Assembly (NCBI GenBank): GCA_934154785.1
Contig: CAKPGL010000001.1
Span: forward strand, 248,001 to 312,000
Source of the DNA: an uncultured Bacilli bacterium
Lineage (GTDB): Bacteria > Bacillota_I > Bacilli_A > RF39 > UBA660
Direction: 5' to 3'
Length of the DNA stretch: 64,000 nt
Shown here one piece after another: positions 28,175-36,994 of this stretch. How positions within the stretch are numbered: position 1 is the stretch's first letter; each line of letters opens with the position of its first letter. A program made the position numbers and the translations under genes. The notes under the pieces were generated by a model. That model saw only the letters and a program-made list of their open reading frames with translations. It did no database searches and was not told the origin of the DNA.

Positions 28175-28175
28175 T

Positions 28176-28739
28176 ATGAAAATACGTTTAGCAACACCTA
28201 ATATTCAAAAAGATAGTGTTGTTGATGGTGAAGGTATCAGGGCAGTTATTTGGACGCAAGGTTGTTCTCACAACTGCCCTGGTTGTCATAATCCTGAAAC
28301 ACATGATTTTAATTCAGGATATTTAGTAGATATTTGTGATGTAAAAAAACAAATTGAAGAATTGGTTGCTTCTCATAATGGAATAACATTATCTGGTGGA
28401 GACCCTTTAATGCAGGTAGATTCTTGTTTGGAATTAGCTAAATATGCTGAAAGTTTAGGGTTAAATGTTTGGTGTTATACAGGTTTTACTTTTGAAGAAT
28501 TATTACTAGCGTCAAAATCAAAGCCTATTATAAAAGAATTCTTGAATACTATTGATGTATTAGTAGATGGAAGGTTTAAAATAGAAGAAAAAACCTTTGA
28601 TGCTATATTTAGAGGTTCAAGAAATCAAAGAGTAATCGATACAAAAAAAAGTTTAATTAAAAATAAAGTTGTAGAAATACCTAAATATAAGGTAAATAAA
28701 CCTATAAAAAAGGTACCAGAACAACATCTTTATATATAG
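28176..28739 (+). CDS. nrdG: Anaerobic ribonucleotide reductase activating protein (radical SAM)
   Basis: Generates the glycyl radical on NrdD using S-adenosylmethionine and a 4Fe-4S cluster. The cluster motif is CSHNCPGC (CxxxCxxC, about 31-38), preceded by VVDGEGIRAVIWTQG; ITLSGGDPL supplies the SAM-binding GGD motif. The length is 187 aa, in the NrdG range, without the extra ferredoxin domain of PFL-activase relatives. It is coupled to the 53-aa gene that carries its likely target glycine. Confidence 0.93.
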   Translation: MKIRLATPNIQKDSVVDGEGIRAVIWTQGCSHNCPGCHNPETHDFNSGYLVDICDVKKQIEELVASHNGITLSGGDPLMQVDSCLELAKYAESLGLNVWCYTGFTFEELLLASKSKPIIKEFLNTIDVLVDGRFKIEEKTFDAIFRGSRNQRVIDTKKSLIKNKVVEIPKYKVNKPIKKVPEQHLYI

Positions 28740-28746
28740 TAAAAAT

Positions 28747-28780
28747 AGTTTAACAGATATAAAATGTTAAACTGTTTTTA
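28747..28780 (+). terminator. Terminator after nrdG
   Basis: AGTTTAACA (28747-28755) pairs perfectly with TGTTAAACT (28765-28773), followed by GTTTTTAT. Confidence 0.75.
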
Positions 28781-28799
28781 TATCATACGATATTTATCA

Positions 28800-28829
28800 T
28801 TGTAATGAAATGTAAAATTATGCTAAAAT
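28800..28829 (+). promoter_or_regulatory. Possible promoter for the surface protease operon
   Basis: TTGTAA (28800-28805) and TAAAAT (28824-28829) with 18-base spacing. Weak boxes in AT-rich DNA. Confidence 0.35.
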
Positions 28830-28860
28830 ATTAATATATAGTATGGAGAGGTAGAAGTAC

Positions 28861-31800
28861 ATGAAAAAGATAAATCGAGTATTTGTTTTGGTATTTATAA
28901 TTGCGTTAGCAATAACATTAATTTCCGTTAAAATGATAGTTTTAACAAATTCAACTAAGAATATAGAAATAGTATTAAATAATGAATATTATTCTTATTT
29001 ATCAAAGGAAGCAAAAGAATACGTTGAAGAAGTGTATGAAGAAACAGGTAAAGTAATTCTTACTGAAAAAAATAAAAAAGTAAACAAACCTTATTTAAAT
29101 CCTGATTATATAGAGTACTTATCTTTAACTGCTGAACAAAAAAAGAAGGAGGGGGTTATTCCATCTCCAACAATCATTGATTATTACAGTAAAGATAACG
29201 CTATTAATAATAGCTTACCAAGTAGTTATGATCTAAGAAATGTAGATGGTAAAAATTATGTTACACCAGTAAGAGATCAAGGTAAGCTAGGATTATGTTG
29301 GACTTTTGCTTCAGCTGGTGCAGCGGAGTCTTATTTATTAAAAACAAGTAATACGACATATTCTAATAGTTCTCAGTTAATATCAGAAAGACAAATCGAT
29401 TACGCTACTGCAATTGATGGCATCAAAGATTATCGGAGTGAATATGTGTCATTTATTGGGAGAAAACTGGGTGAAGGTGGAAATATTTATATTTCTACTG
29501 TTGCTATGGCAAATGGAATATCATTAATAGATTATAAAAAATTTAAGTCATATAATGATTCAGATTTACAAAAAATGGAATTAAATGATATTTTAAGTTA
29601 TAAAAATTCTTTATATGAAGTTAATGAGACAATTAATATGCCTATTTTAAATCTTCGTGAATCTACTGATGAATTGTCACAAGAAGACGTTGAAGTAAGA
29701 AATAGTTTTATAAATGAAATAAAAGAAAATATAACAAAATATGGTGCTGCCTATGTTAGCACATATGTAACTTCAAGTTGTGCGTATGATGATACTAATT
29801 TAAATAATATGGTTGTTGATGTATATAGCTGTAGTATTGCCGGCGGTGGACATGCGATGCAGATAATTGGTTGGAACGATAATATAGAATATAATTATTG
29901 TAATGATAATAACGTGCATAGCAGTGATTTAACAAATTGTAGTAATATAATAAATGGTAAAGGAGTATGGATTTTAAAAAATTCCTGGGGTGATAGTGAT
30001 CAATATCCATATTTAACCTATGATTCTCTTAAAAGTAGCATTTCTTTTATTAAAAATATGACTACTAACTTGGATAAATCTTGGAATAACAATTATATTT
30101 TGGGAACTGATGCACATAGTTCAAAAAAAGAATATCAATTATCTACAACAAGAATCAAAGATAATGAAAAAATAAAAAAAATTAAATTTATTTCTATGAC
30201 TGGTACTTCGACTTATAACGTTAAAATTTTAGATATAAATGGCATATATACGGAAAAGAATGTATATGCAGAAACACCGGGTTTAATAACATTAGAATTT
30301 GATTCAGATGTTGTTGTAAATAAAGATTCAAACATAATAATTAGTACATCAAATAATAATGATGGCGAATTTCTTGACAAAGTTAGTTTATTTACAAGCA
30401 ATGTTGATAATACTCCCTATATATCTTTAGAGATTTATGAAAATATAAATCTTGCATATTCACCCAATAAAGTATTGTATTTAGAAACAAAAAATGTTCC
30501 TTCGGGTTCTAATGTAACATTTAAATTATATAATAGTGAAAATAAAGAGGTAAATTCATATATATCTTATACAAATAACGTAGTGGCAGAAAATAACATT
30601 AATTTAAGACTTAGTGCTAGTACTGAATTACCTGCAGGTGATTATCGTTTAGATGCAATATATGACTCTAATGTTATTGCTTCTGTCAATGTAGTGTCAC
30701 AAAGAATGCAAGGTTCAGGAACAGAAAGTGATCCTTATATAATCAAAAGTTCTGAAGATTTAAACCAAATAAGATACGATTTAGATGCTTATTATATCTT
30801 AGATAATGATATTGATCTAACAGAAGATACTAGCGAAGGTGGTAAATTATCACTTAAATCAGAAATCTGCCCACAAGGCTTCGGGTGGGAATCAATAAAT
30901 GACTTTAATGGGACACTAGATGGAAAAGGCCATGCAATTAAAGGATTGCATCAAAATAACTTTATATCTTGTAGTATAAATCAAGAAAAATGGAATGCAT
31001 GGAATAATGCAGGCAATGGTTTATTTGGTTCTGCGTATGGCAATGTTGTTATTAAAAATCTAATATTAGAAGATTTTGATGTAAATTGTCAAGGAAGTTA
31101 TTGTAGTGCATTATTAACCGAATATAAAGCTGATAATGGGGATCAAAATAATACTAATGAATATAATGCTATATTTAAAAACATTGCTTTAAAGAATAGC
31201 AAAGTAAGTGGCACATACAATAATAGAAATCCGATTAGTAGTTTGCAAAATTCATACGGTGGTGGTTTATTTGGGTATTTTGAATCCGTTTATGGTAATA
31301 TCTCAATCTCTAATATATATTTAGATTTTAAACTTGATAACAAAGATTTAAAAAATACAGCATATTTAATTAGCACCATTCAGGGAAATAATGTTGATAT
31401 TAATAATATTTCAATAAAAGGAAATATTAATGGCAAATATGCAGATGGAGACAACGACGCAGTATTAATTTATCGAATAGTTGATCAAATACTTATAAAT
31501 GGCACATTTTTTACAAAAAATATTTTATCGACAGTAACAGGTAAGAACGTATCGGGACTCTTATATAAGCATGGTACTGATGGTACTATAGCCAAAGTCA
31601 ATTTATTAAACATAAAAGACACACCTCTTTGCCAATATAAGTGTTCTAATGTAACAGGTATAAATATTTATGATAAAGATACAGAGTTAACAGAGTTAAT
31701 AAGAAGAGAAAACTATGAAACTTGGGAAAATTTTGATGAAAATTGGGTTATGAAGACAATCGATGGAATACCTAGAATACCAGTCCTAAAGTTTGTTGAT

Positions 31801-33852
31801 TTTGAATATACAAAATTTGATGATATTGTGATAAATCAAGAGTTAAATAAAAAATATAATATTTATGATTACTTATATCCTAAGAATGATTCTGCTAAAA
31901 GAATAACTTTTAAATCAAATGATGAAAGCATCGTTAAGATAAATGAAGACGGGACTATTATTCCACAATCTACAGGTAGAACAACTATTCATGTGGAAAG
32001 TTATTATGACGGATATATAAATGATGTTCCTATTACGATTAATTATGTACCGCATTATACAGTTAAATTTGACGCCAACGGTGGAGTAGGAACAATGGAA
32101 TCTATTGAAGTTGATACTACCAATAATTATGCGTTACCAACAAATGTTTTTACGAAAGAAAATTATGAGTTTAAGGAATGGAATACAAATGCTGACGGAA
32201 CAGGGATCTCCTATAATAATCTAGCTTTGTTACCTGCAATGGAGGATAAAACCGTAGTTACCTTGTATGTACAATGGATAGGTGAAGAAAAAATAGTTAC
32301 GTTTGATGCCAATGGTGGAACAGTAAATCCTGATAAAAAAATTGTTCGTTATGGGGATACCTATGGAGATTTACCAATACCTATCAAACCTGGTAACGGC
32401 TTTAATGGCTGGAGAGCAGGTTCCGTTTCAGTAAATTCTAATTCAAGCTTATATGGTTACAACTTAATAGCAAGTTGGAGAGAGAATGCTTATACAATCA
32501 TATACGATGCTAATGGTGGAACAGTAAATACAGATGATGAAAATTTAAAATATTTAAGGCTTATGTCTAATTCTACCGCAACTACTATTGCCTTTAATGG
32601 AAAAGAAAAAGAACTTGCTAAGAATTTTTATAAAAAATCAGGTTATGCGTTTAAAGAATGGAATACTAGTGCTGATGGAACAGGTACGTCTTACAAAGAT
32701 ACTGATAAGATAAATTTTGATAATGTGGAAAATTCAACATTTAGATTATATGCACAGTGGGAATTAGAAAGTTATTATGTAACTTTTAATCCTAATGGTG
32801 GAATAGGAACTATGGATAACCAATCTTTTGTTCCAAATGTGGAACAAAATTTAGTATTTAATAAATTCACAAAGGATGGTTATATATTTAAAAGTTGGAA
32901 TACGAATGCTGATGGAACCGGTGCATCTTATAAAGATGGCGAGACTATAAAAATTACAAATAATTTAACTTTATATGCGATTTGGAGTCCAATAGAATAT
33001 GGTGTAACTTATGAAGCGAATAACGGTACAGGTAATGAATTAATACAAAATACACACTATGGTGATGATATTTTACTAAATTACAATACGTTTACAAAAA
33101 TAGGTTATACATTTAAGGAATGGAATACAAATGCTGACGGAACAGGTATTTCATATAAAGAGGGACAATCTATAAATATTAAAGAAAATATAGTATTATA
33201 CGCTATCTGGAGTCCGATAAAATATAGTATCACTTATAAAGCAAACAATGGTACAAGTGATTTTGTTAGTACTCAGGAGGCATACTATGGTGAGAGTATT
33301 ATTTTATATAATAATGTATTCTCTAAGGATGGTTATATGTTTGCAGAATGGAATACAAATATTGACGGAACAGGTACTTCATATAAAGAAGGACAATATA
33401 TGAATATTACAGAAAATTTAGTATTATATGCTGTATGGAAAGAAACATATTCTTATGTAATTGATCTATACGATTATGATGATAATGAAAATTTTATAGA
33501 AATTCCTATTAACATTACACAAGATATTTTAAGAAGTCATATTAAATTAAATAGTAATTATAGAATAGAAATAATGACATCTTATAGTATGTTACATACT
33601 GGTAGTAAAGTAAGAATATATAACAATAACCGTTTAATAAAGGAATATACTAATGTTGTAAGGGGGGATGTAAATGGAGATGGTAAAATATCTTCAGCAG
33701 ATTATGTTAAAATAAGAAAATATATTATGGGTACAGGAATTATAAATGATAAATACTTGTTTAAGTCTGCTGATGTTAATAATGATAAAAAAATATCTTC
33801 GGCAGATTATGTTAAAATAAGAAAATATATTATGAATGGAGAAGGTTTATGA
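28861..33852 (+). CDS. Secreted papain-like (C1A) cysteine protease with InlB-type repeats and dockerin-like end
   Basis: A 1663-aa surface protein. A signal/anchor segment (about 8-28) is followed by a propeptide-like part and a C1A peptidase (about 120-400). That domain has the oxyanion Gln in VRDQGK, catalytic Cys in LCWTFA, His in GGGHAMQIIGW and Asn in LKNSWGD. A beta-rich region begins SGTESDPYIIKSSEDLNQI (about 618 on). An Ig-like segment (about 1000-1060) and six InlB/Flg_new-type repeats (about 1063-1527) follow. The end has two copies of DVNxDxKISSADYVKIRKYIM, the Ca-binding F-hand pattern of type I dockerins. It probably digests host or dietary protein at the cell surface. The next gene overlaps it by 4 bases. 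Confidence 0.85.
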   Translation: MKKINRVFVLVFIIALAITLISVKMIVLTNSTKNIEIVLNNEYYSYLSKEAKEYVEEVYEETGKVILTEKNKKVNKPYLNPDYIEYLSLTAEQKKKEGVIPSPTIIDYYSKDNAINNSLPSSYDLRNVDGKNYVTPVRDQGKLGLCWTFASAGAAESYLLKTSNTTYSNSSQLISERQIDYATAIDGIKDYRSEYVSFIGRKLGEGGNIYISTVAMANGISLIDYKKFKSYNDSDLQKMELNDILSYKNSLYEVNETINMPILNLRESTDELSQEDVEVRNSFINEIKENITKYGAAYVSTYVTSSCAYDDTNLNNMVVDVYSCSIAGGGHAMQIIGWNDNIEYNYCNDNNVHSSDLTNCSNIINGKGVWILKNSWGDSDQYPYLTYDSLKSSISFIKNMTTNLDKSWNNNYILGTDAHSSKKEYQLSTTRIKDNEKIKKIKFISMTGTSTYNVKILDINGIYTEKNVYAETPGLITLEFDSDVVVNKDSNIIISTSNNNDGEFLDKVSLFTSNVDNTPYISLEIYENINLAYSPNKVLYLETKNVPSGSNVTFKLYNSENKEVNSYISYTNNVVAENNINLRLSASTELPAGDYRLDAIYDSNVIASVNVVSQRMQGSGTESDPYIIKSSEDLNQIRYDLDAYYILDNDIDLTEDTSEGGKLSLKSEICPQGFGWESINDFNGTLDGKGHAIKGLHQNNFISCSINQEKWNAWNNAGNGLFGSAYGNVVIKNLILEDFDVNCQGSYCSALLTEYKADNGDQNNTNEYNAIFKNIALKNSKVSGTYNNRNPISSLQNSYGGGLFGYFESVYGNISISNIYLDFKLDNKDLKNTAYLISTIQGNNVDINNISIKGNINGKYADGDNDAVLIYRIVDQILINGTFFTKNILSTVTGKNVSGLLYKHGTDGTIAKVNLLNIKDTPLCQYKCSNVTGINIYDKDTELTELIRRENYETWENFDENWVMKTIDGIPRIPVLKFVDFEYTKFDDIVINQELNKKYNIYDYLYPKNDSAKRITFKSNDESIVKINEDGTIIPQSTGRTTIHVESYYDGYINDVPITINYVPHYTVKFDANGGVGTMESIEVDTTNNYALPTNVFTKENYEFKEWNTNADGTGISYNNLALLPAMEDKTVVTLYVQWIGEEKIVTFDANGGTVNPDKKIVRYGDTYGDLPIPIKPGNGFNGWRAGSVSVNSNSSLYGYNLIASWRENAYTIIYDANGGTVNTDDENLKYLRLMSNSTATTIAFNGKEKELAKNFYKKSGYAFKEWNTSADGTGTSYKDTDKINFDNVENSTFRLYAQWELESYYVTFNPNGGIGTMDNQSFVPNVEQNLVFNKFTKDGYIFKSWNTNADGTGASYKDGETIKITNNLTLYAIWSPIEYGVTYEANNGTGNELIQNTHYGDDILLNYNTFTKIGYTFKEWNTNADGTGISYKEGQSINIKENIVLYAIWSPIKYSITYKANNGTSDFVSTQEAYYGESIILYNNVFSKDGYMFAEWNTNIDGTGTSYKEGQYMNITENLVLYAVWKETYSYVIDLYDYDDNENFIEIPINITQDILRSHIKLNSNYRIEIMTSYSMLHTGSKVRIYNNNRLIKEYTNVVRGDVNGDGKISSADYVKIRKYIMGTGIINDKYLFKSADVNNDKKISSADYVKIRKYIMNGEGL
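32059..33440 (+). repeat. Six InlB B-repeat-type protein repeats within the protease gene
   Basis: Each repeat of about 60-85 residues runs from a F/Y-x-A/P-N-x-G motif to a closing W. Most contain FKEWNTNADGTG-like centres; the second is divergent (GWRAGS). Such repeats serve as surface stalks or adhesive modules in Gram-positive proteins. Confidence 0.8.
33685..33834 (+). repeat. Near-identical 45-base direct repeats encoding the two dockerin F-hands
   Basis: The copy at 33685-33729 and the copy at 33790-33834 differ at one base (a versus g at the eleventh-twelfth position region, AGCAGA versus GGCAGA). Each encodes KISSADYVKIRKYIM. Confidence 0.9.
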
Positions 33853-35222
33853 AGAAGTTGAAATATTTAATAGTTACGATATTATTAACATCTTGCTTTT
33901 TGCCAATGAGTACTTTAGCAGTAGGTAGTATTGATGTTTCTACAACAAACTTAAACATTACCAAAGGTAAAACTGCAACATTTACAGTAACCGCAAATAA
34001 TGCTGCAGGTAGAATAGACATATCATCATCCAACCCCTCTGTTGCAAGCGTTTCAAATTCCAGTGTATTTTTGGATATGCAAAGCAGCACTATTACTGTT
34101 ACAGGTAATAGTGCTGGTACTACAATAATTAAAGTACAAGTAACTGATGCAACTACTTACGATGATGAAGATTTATCGTTAACAACGTATACTATTACAG
34201 TAAATGTAACTGATCCAACAAGTAGCAATAACAATAATAACGATAATAATAGTAATAATAACAATAATACAAGTAACCTATCTAAGAACAACAAATTAAA
34301 AGAGTTATCTGTAGAAGGATTTGAACTCGTAAAAACTGGTAATAATAATTATACATTACTAGTAAGTAATGATATAACTAGTGTAAATATTAAAGCTATA
34401 GCAGAAGATAATAAGGCTAAAATTTCTGGCACTGGTTCTCATGAGTTAAAAATTGGTGAAAATAGTATTGACATTGTTGTAACATCAGAATCAGGTTTAA
34501 AAAACAAAATAAATATTAAGGTAACTAGAAAAGATGGTTATGATTTGAATGATTTAGAAAAATTACTTAATGATTCTAATGTAAATGATATTAATGTTAA
34601 TATTAATCTTGGAGATACAATATCTTCTAATTTATTAGAATTAATTAAAAATAGTAAAAAAGTTGTTAGATTAAACTACTTTGATGATAATAAAAAATTA
34701 GTATATAGTTGGATTATTGATGGTTCTAAAATTGAATCTGTAAAAGAATTTTCTACTGATGTATCTTTGGTATCAGAAAACAAGCAACAAATAGATAAAT
34801 TGTCTAATTATGCTAATGGAATATGCGTTAATATCAAACATTCTGGAGATCTCCCAGTGGGTACAAAAATTAAATTATATGTTGGTGATAACTATTTAGA
34901 TGGGAATTTACTAAATGTTTATTATTATAATAGTATAAATAAAAAATTAGATTTAATTAAAGATAACTTATTAGTAGAAACTGGTTATATTGAATTTTCT
35001 GTAGAACATTCTTCTGAATATTTTATAACAATGTCTAATATAGGTGAAGCTACAACTAAAAATATTACATCTACTAAATATAATATATTTATTATTGTAT
35101 CGGTAATTGAATTTATCATTATTGTATGTATGATAACCTTCTATATCTTAAAAGTTAAGTGTACTAAGTTTAACAAGAATAAAAGTAATATTACGGAAAA
35201 ACCTATTTATATTGAAGAATAA
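33849..35222 (+). CDS. Membrane-anchored surface protein with Ig-like and cadherin-like domains
   Basis: A signal peptide (about 1-25) is followed by a beta-sandwich region resembling Big_2 or cohesin-like folds (about 27-122). An Asn-rich linker (about 125-142) precedes a cadherin-like domain (about 146-226, from KLKELSVEGFELV to IKVTRK). A further beta domain follows, then a C-terminal transmembrane helix (about 415-437) with a short basic cytoplasmic tail. The length is 457 aa. Its ATG overlaps the stop of the dockerin-bearing protease gene (ATGA), so the two are made together. It may hold the protease at the membrane; this is inference, and no cohesin signature is certain. A terminator follows. 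Confidence 0.65.
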   Translation: MKKLKYLIVTILLTSCFLPMSTLAVGSIDVSTTNLNITKGKTATFTVTANNAAGRIDISSSNPSVASVSNSSVFLDMQSSTITVTGNSAGTTIIKVQVTDATTYDDEDLSLTTYTITVNVTDPTSSNNNNNDNNSNNNNNTSNLSKNNKLKELSVEGFELVKTGNNNYTLLVSNDITSVNIKAIAEDNKAKISGTGSHELKIGENSIDIVVTSESGLKNKINIKVTRKDGYDLNDLEKLLNDSNVNDINVNINLGDTISSNLLELIKNSKKVVRLNYFDDNKKLVYSWIIDGSKIESVKEFSTDVSLVSENKQQIDKLSNYANGICVNIKHSGDLPVGTKIKLYVGDNYLDGNLLNVYYYNSINKKLDLIKDNLLVETGYIEFSVEHSSEYFITMSNIGEATTKNITSTKYNIFIIVSVIEFIIIVCMITFYILKVKCTKFNKNKSNITEKPIYIEE

Positions 35223-35247
35223 AAAGCAACTTACCGTTGCTTTTTAT
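35221..35247 (+). terminator. Terminator after the surface-protein operon
   Basis: AAAAAGCAAC pairs perfectly with GTTGCTTTTT around TTACC. Confidence 0.85.
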
Positions 35248-35288
35248 CTTTATTTATGTTACTATATTTTCGCTAAGTGGGGGATAAT

Positions 35289-35606
35289 ATGAAACTAGAA
35301 TTAAAAAATATAGAGAAAGAGGATATTGTATTAAATTATGGCTCTGATATTGAAAATATAGATGCCATATTAAGCGTTTTAAATGATTTAGATATTGTTG
35401 AAGAAACAGATGATTTTTTTGAATTAATATGTTTAATTGCTTTAGATATAGAAACAGAAAATAATTCTACCCTTAATAAAGAGTGTGGTATCAAAAGAAG
35501 TTTAAAAGAAATAATAATTGATAAAATTTATGAAAAGTATGAAAATCTTGAAGATTTAACTTCAAATAGTCAAAACAAAGTGAAAAGATATGTTAATAGT
35601 TTATAA
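35289..35606 (+). CDS. Small hypothetical acidic protein
   Basis: A 105-aa acidic, probably all-helical soluble protein (for example NIDAILSVLNDLDIVEETDDF and SLKEIIIDKIYEKYENLEDL). I do not recognise it. I start at ATG 35289, behind GTGGGGGAT; the in-frame GTG at 35277 lies inside that ribosome binding site. It stands alone between terminators on both sides. Confidence 0.5.
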   Translation: MKLELKNIEKEDIVLNYGSDIENIDAILSVLNDLDIVEETDDFFELICLIALDIETENNSTLNKECGIKRSLKEIIIDKIYEKYENLEDLTSNSQNKVKRYVNSL

Positions 35607-35627
35607 ATAATTTTTTCTATATAGAAG

Positions 35628-35661
35628 AAAATATCTAGTTTTAATAGGCTAGATATTTTGT
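35628..35661. terminator. Bidirectional terminator
   Basis: AAAATATCTAG (35628-35638) pairs with CTAGATATTTT (35649-35659) between convergent genes. Confidence 0.8.
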
Positions 35662-36114
35662 TTATAAATAAAATTCATCAATTTCTGTTTCGTAGTGGTC
35701 ATTATTTCTTTTGATTGACCAAATTTCTTTCATAGTATTTAATATGTCAAATTCATTATTGTTTAATATATCAGAAAATGATACTATTCCTACTAATTTG
35801 TGTTCATCATTAACTAATACACGTTTAACCTTGTTTTTACGCATAACATTTAAAATTTTACTAACATTATCATCTATATTTACACTAATAACATTCTTAG
35901 TAGCGTATTCTTTTATTGGTGTATCTAAGTTACATTTATTACTAATAGCGTTTACTACTATATCACGATCAGTAATAACCCCAATAATTTTATTATCATT
36001 TGATATTGGAATAAAACCAATATCTTTTTCTTTCATAATTCGTGCAACTTCACTGATACTAGTATTATCATTCATAATAATTAAATTTCTACTCATTATA
36101 TCTTGTGCTTTCAA
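35662..36114 (-). CDS. Tandem CBS-domain protein
   Basis: A 150-aa protein made of two CBS motifs, which usually bind adenosine nucleotides and sense energy state. The first runs QDIMSRNLIIMNDNTSISE to VITDRDIV; the second runs EYATKNVISVNIDDNVSKI to LVGIVSFSDIL. No catalytic domain is attached. I place the start at the TTG at 36114, 6 bases after an AGGTGAT site; the in-frame GTG at 36123 lies inside that site. It is divergent from the yunB homologue. Its partner or target is unknown. Confidence 0.85.
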   Translation of the reverse strand: MKAQDIMSRNLIIMNDNTSISEVARIMKEKDIGFIPISNDNKIIGVITDRDIVVNAISNKCNLDTPIKEYATKNVISVNIDDNVSKILNVMRKNKVKRVLVNDEHKLVGIVSFSDILNNNEFDILNTMKEIWSIKRNNDHYETEIDEFYL

Positions 36115-36138
36115 TTTTATCACCTAACGTATTATTTA

Positions 36139-36168
36139 CATAATTATTAAAATTTATTCACATAAAAT
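36139..36168 (+). promoter_or_regulatory. Possible sigma-E-type promoter upstream of yunB
   Basis: CATAAAAT (36161-36168) matches 7 of 8 bases of the sporulation sigma-E -10 (CATACAHT). The -35 (CATAATT, 36139-36145) is weak, with 15-base spacing. AT-rich DNA makes chance matches likely. Confidence 0.3.
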
Positions 36169-36183
36169 TAAATAGGTGATATT

Positions 36184-36948
36184 ATGCATAGAAAAATTCG
36201 TTTGAAGAAAAAAATTAGAATTCATATTAAAGGTTTTACAAATAAAATATTTTTAATAATAGTCTTACTATTAATAGGACTTATTTTAACCTTTAAGTAC
36301 ATAAATACTAGAGTATCACCAGTAATTAGTGATTACGCTAAAATAGAAGCTAAAACACTTTCTACTTATATAATTAATAAATCTATAGCACGTAATATTT
36401 CGGGTATAATAAATACTGATGAGTTATTTTTAATTACAAAAAACGCTAATAATGAAATAAATACCATTGATTTTAATCCTATTATTGTAAATAAAGCTTT
36501 AACAGAAATAACAAAATATATTCATGAAGATTTAACTGCTTTAGAACGTGGTGAAGTAGATAAACTAGAATTACCTACCAGTAATTATTATAGTAATTTT
36601 AAAAAAAGAAATAAAGGTATAATTTTTGAAATACCTAGTGGTGTAGTTTTTAATAATGCAATACTATCTAATATTGGACCTAAAGTACCAGTTAAAATAT
36701 CTTTTATTGGTGATATATTTAGTAGTATCAATACCAAGGTAACTAATTATGGGATAAATAATGCTTTAGTAGAAATAAACTTACATATTAAAGTAACAGA
36801 GAAAGTAATATTACCAGTATCTATAAATGAATTGGAAATAGAACTATCTATACCTATCGCTATAAAATTAGTTCAAGGTAATGTGCCAAGTTATTATTTA
36901 AATGGCTTAATGGGAAATTCTTCAGTTTTAACTGTTCCAATAGAATAA
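36184..36948 (+). CDS. yunB: Sporulation protein YunB homologue
   Basis: A 254-aa protein with a very basic N-terminus (RKIRLKKKIRIHIK), one membrane segment (about 21-41) and an outer domain. The family pattern is seen in ISDYAKIEAKTLSTYIINKS, ERGEVDKLEL, the PSGVVFNNAILSNIGPKVPV segment and the closing IPIAIKLVQGNVPSYY. In Bacillus, YunB is a sigma-E-dependent mother-cell protein needed for normal sporulation. Together with SpoIVA and SpoVIF it supports a sporulating ancestry. An AGGTGAT site sets ATG 36184. Confidence 0.82.
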   Translation: MHRKIRLKKKIRIHIKGFTNKIFLIIVLLLIGLILTFKYINTRVSPVISDYAKIEAKTLSTYIINKSIARNISGIINTDELFLITKNANNEINTIDFNPIIVNKALTEITKYIHEDLTALERGEVDKLELPTSNYYSNFKKRNKGIIFEIPSGVVFNNAILSNIGPKVPVKISFIGDIFSSINTKVTNYGINNALVEINLHIKVTEKVILPVSINELEIELSIPIAIKLVQGNVPSYYLNGLMGNSSVLTVPIE

Positions 36949-36994
36949 AAATAAATATTGTGTTATACTAATAATAGTAAGGTAGGTAGTAATA

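Noticed and set aside
32059..33440. InlB-type repeats as a DNA-level tandem repeat or CRISPR-like array
   Set aside because: The similarity is at protein level with variable length; there are no regular spacers and it lies in one open reading frame.
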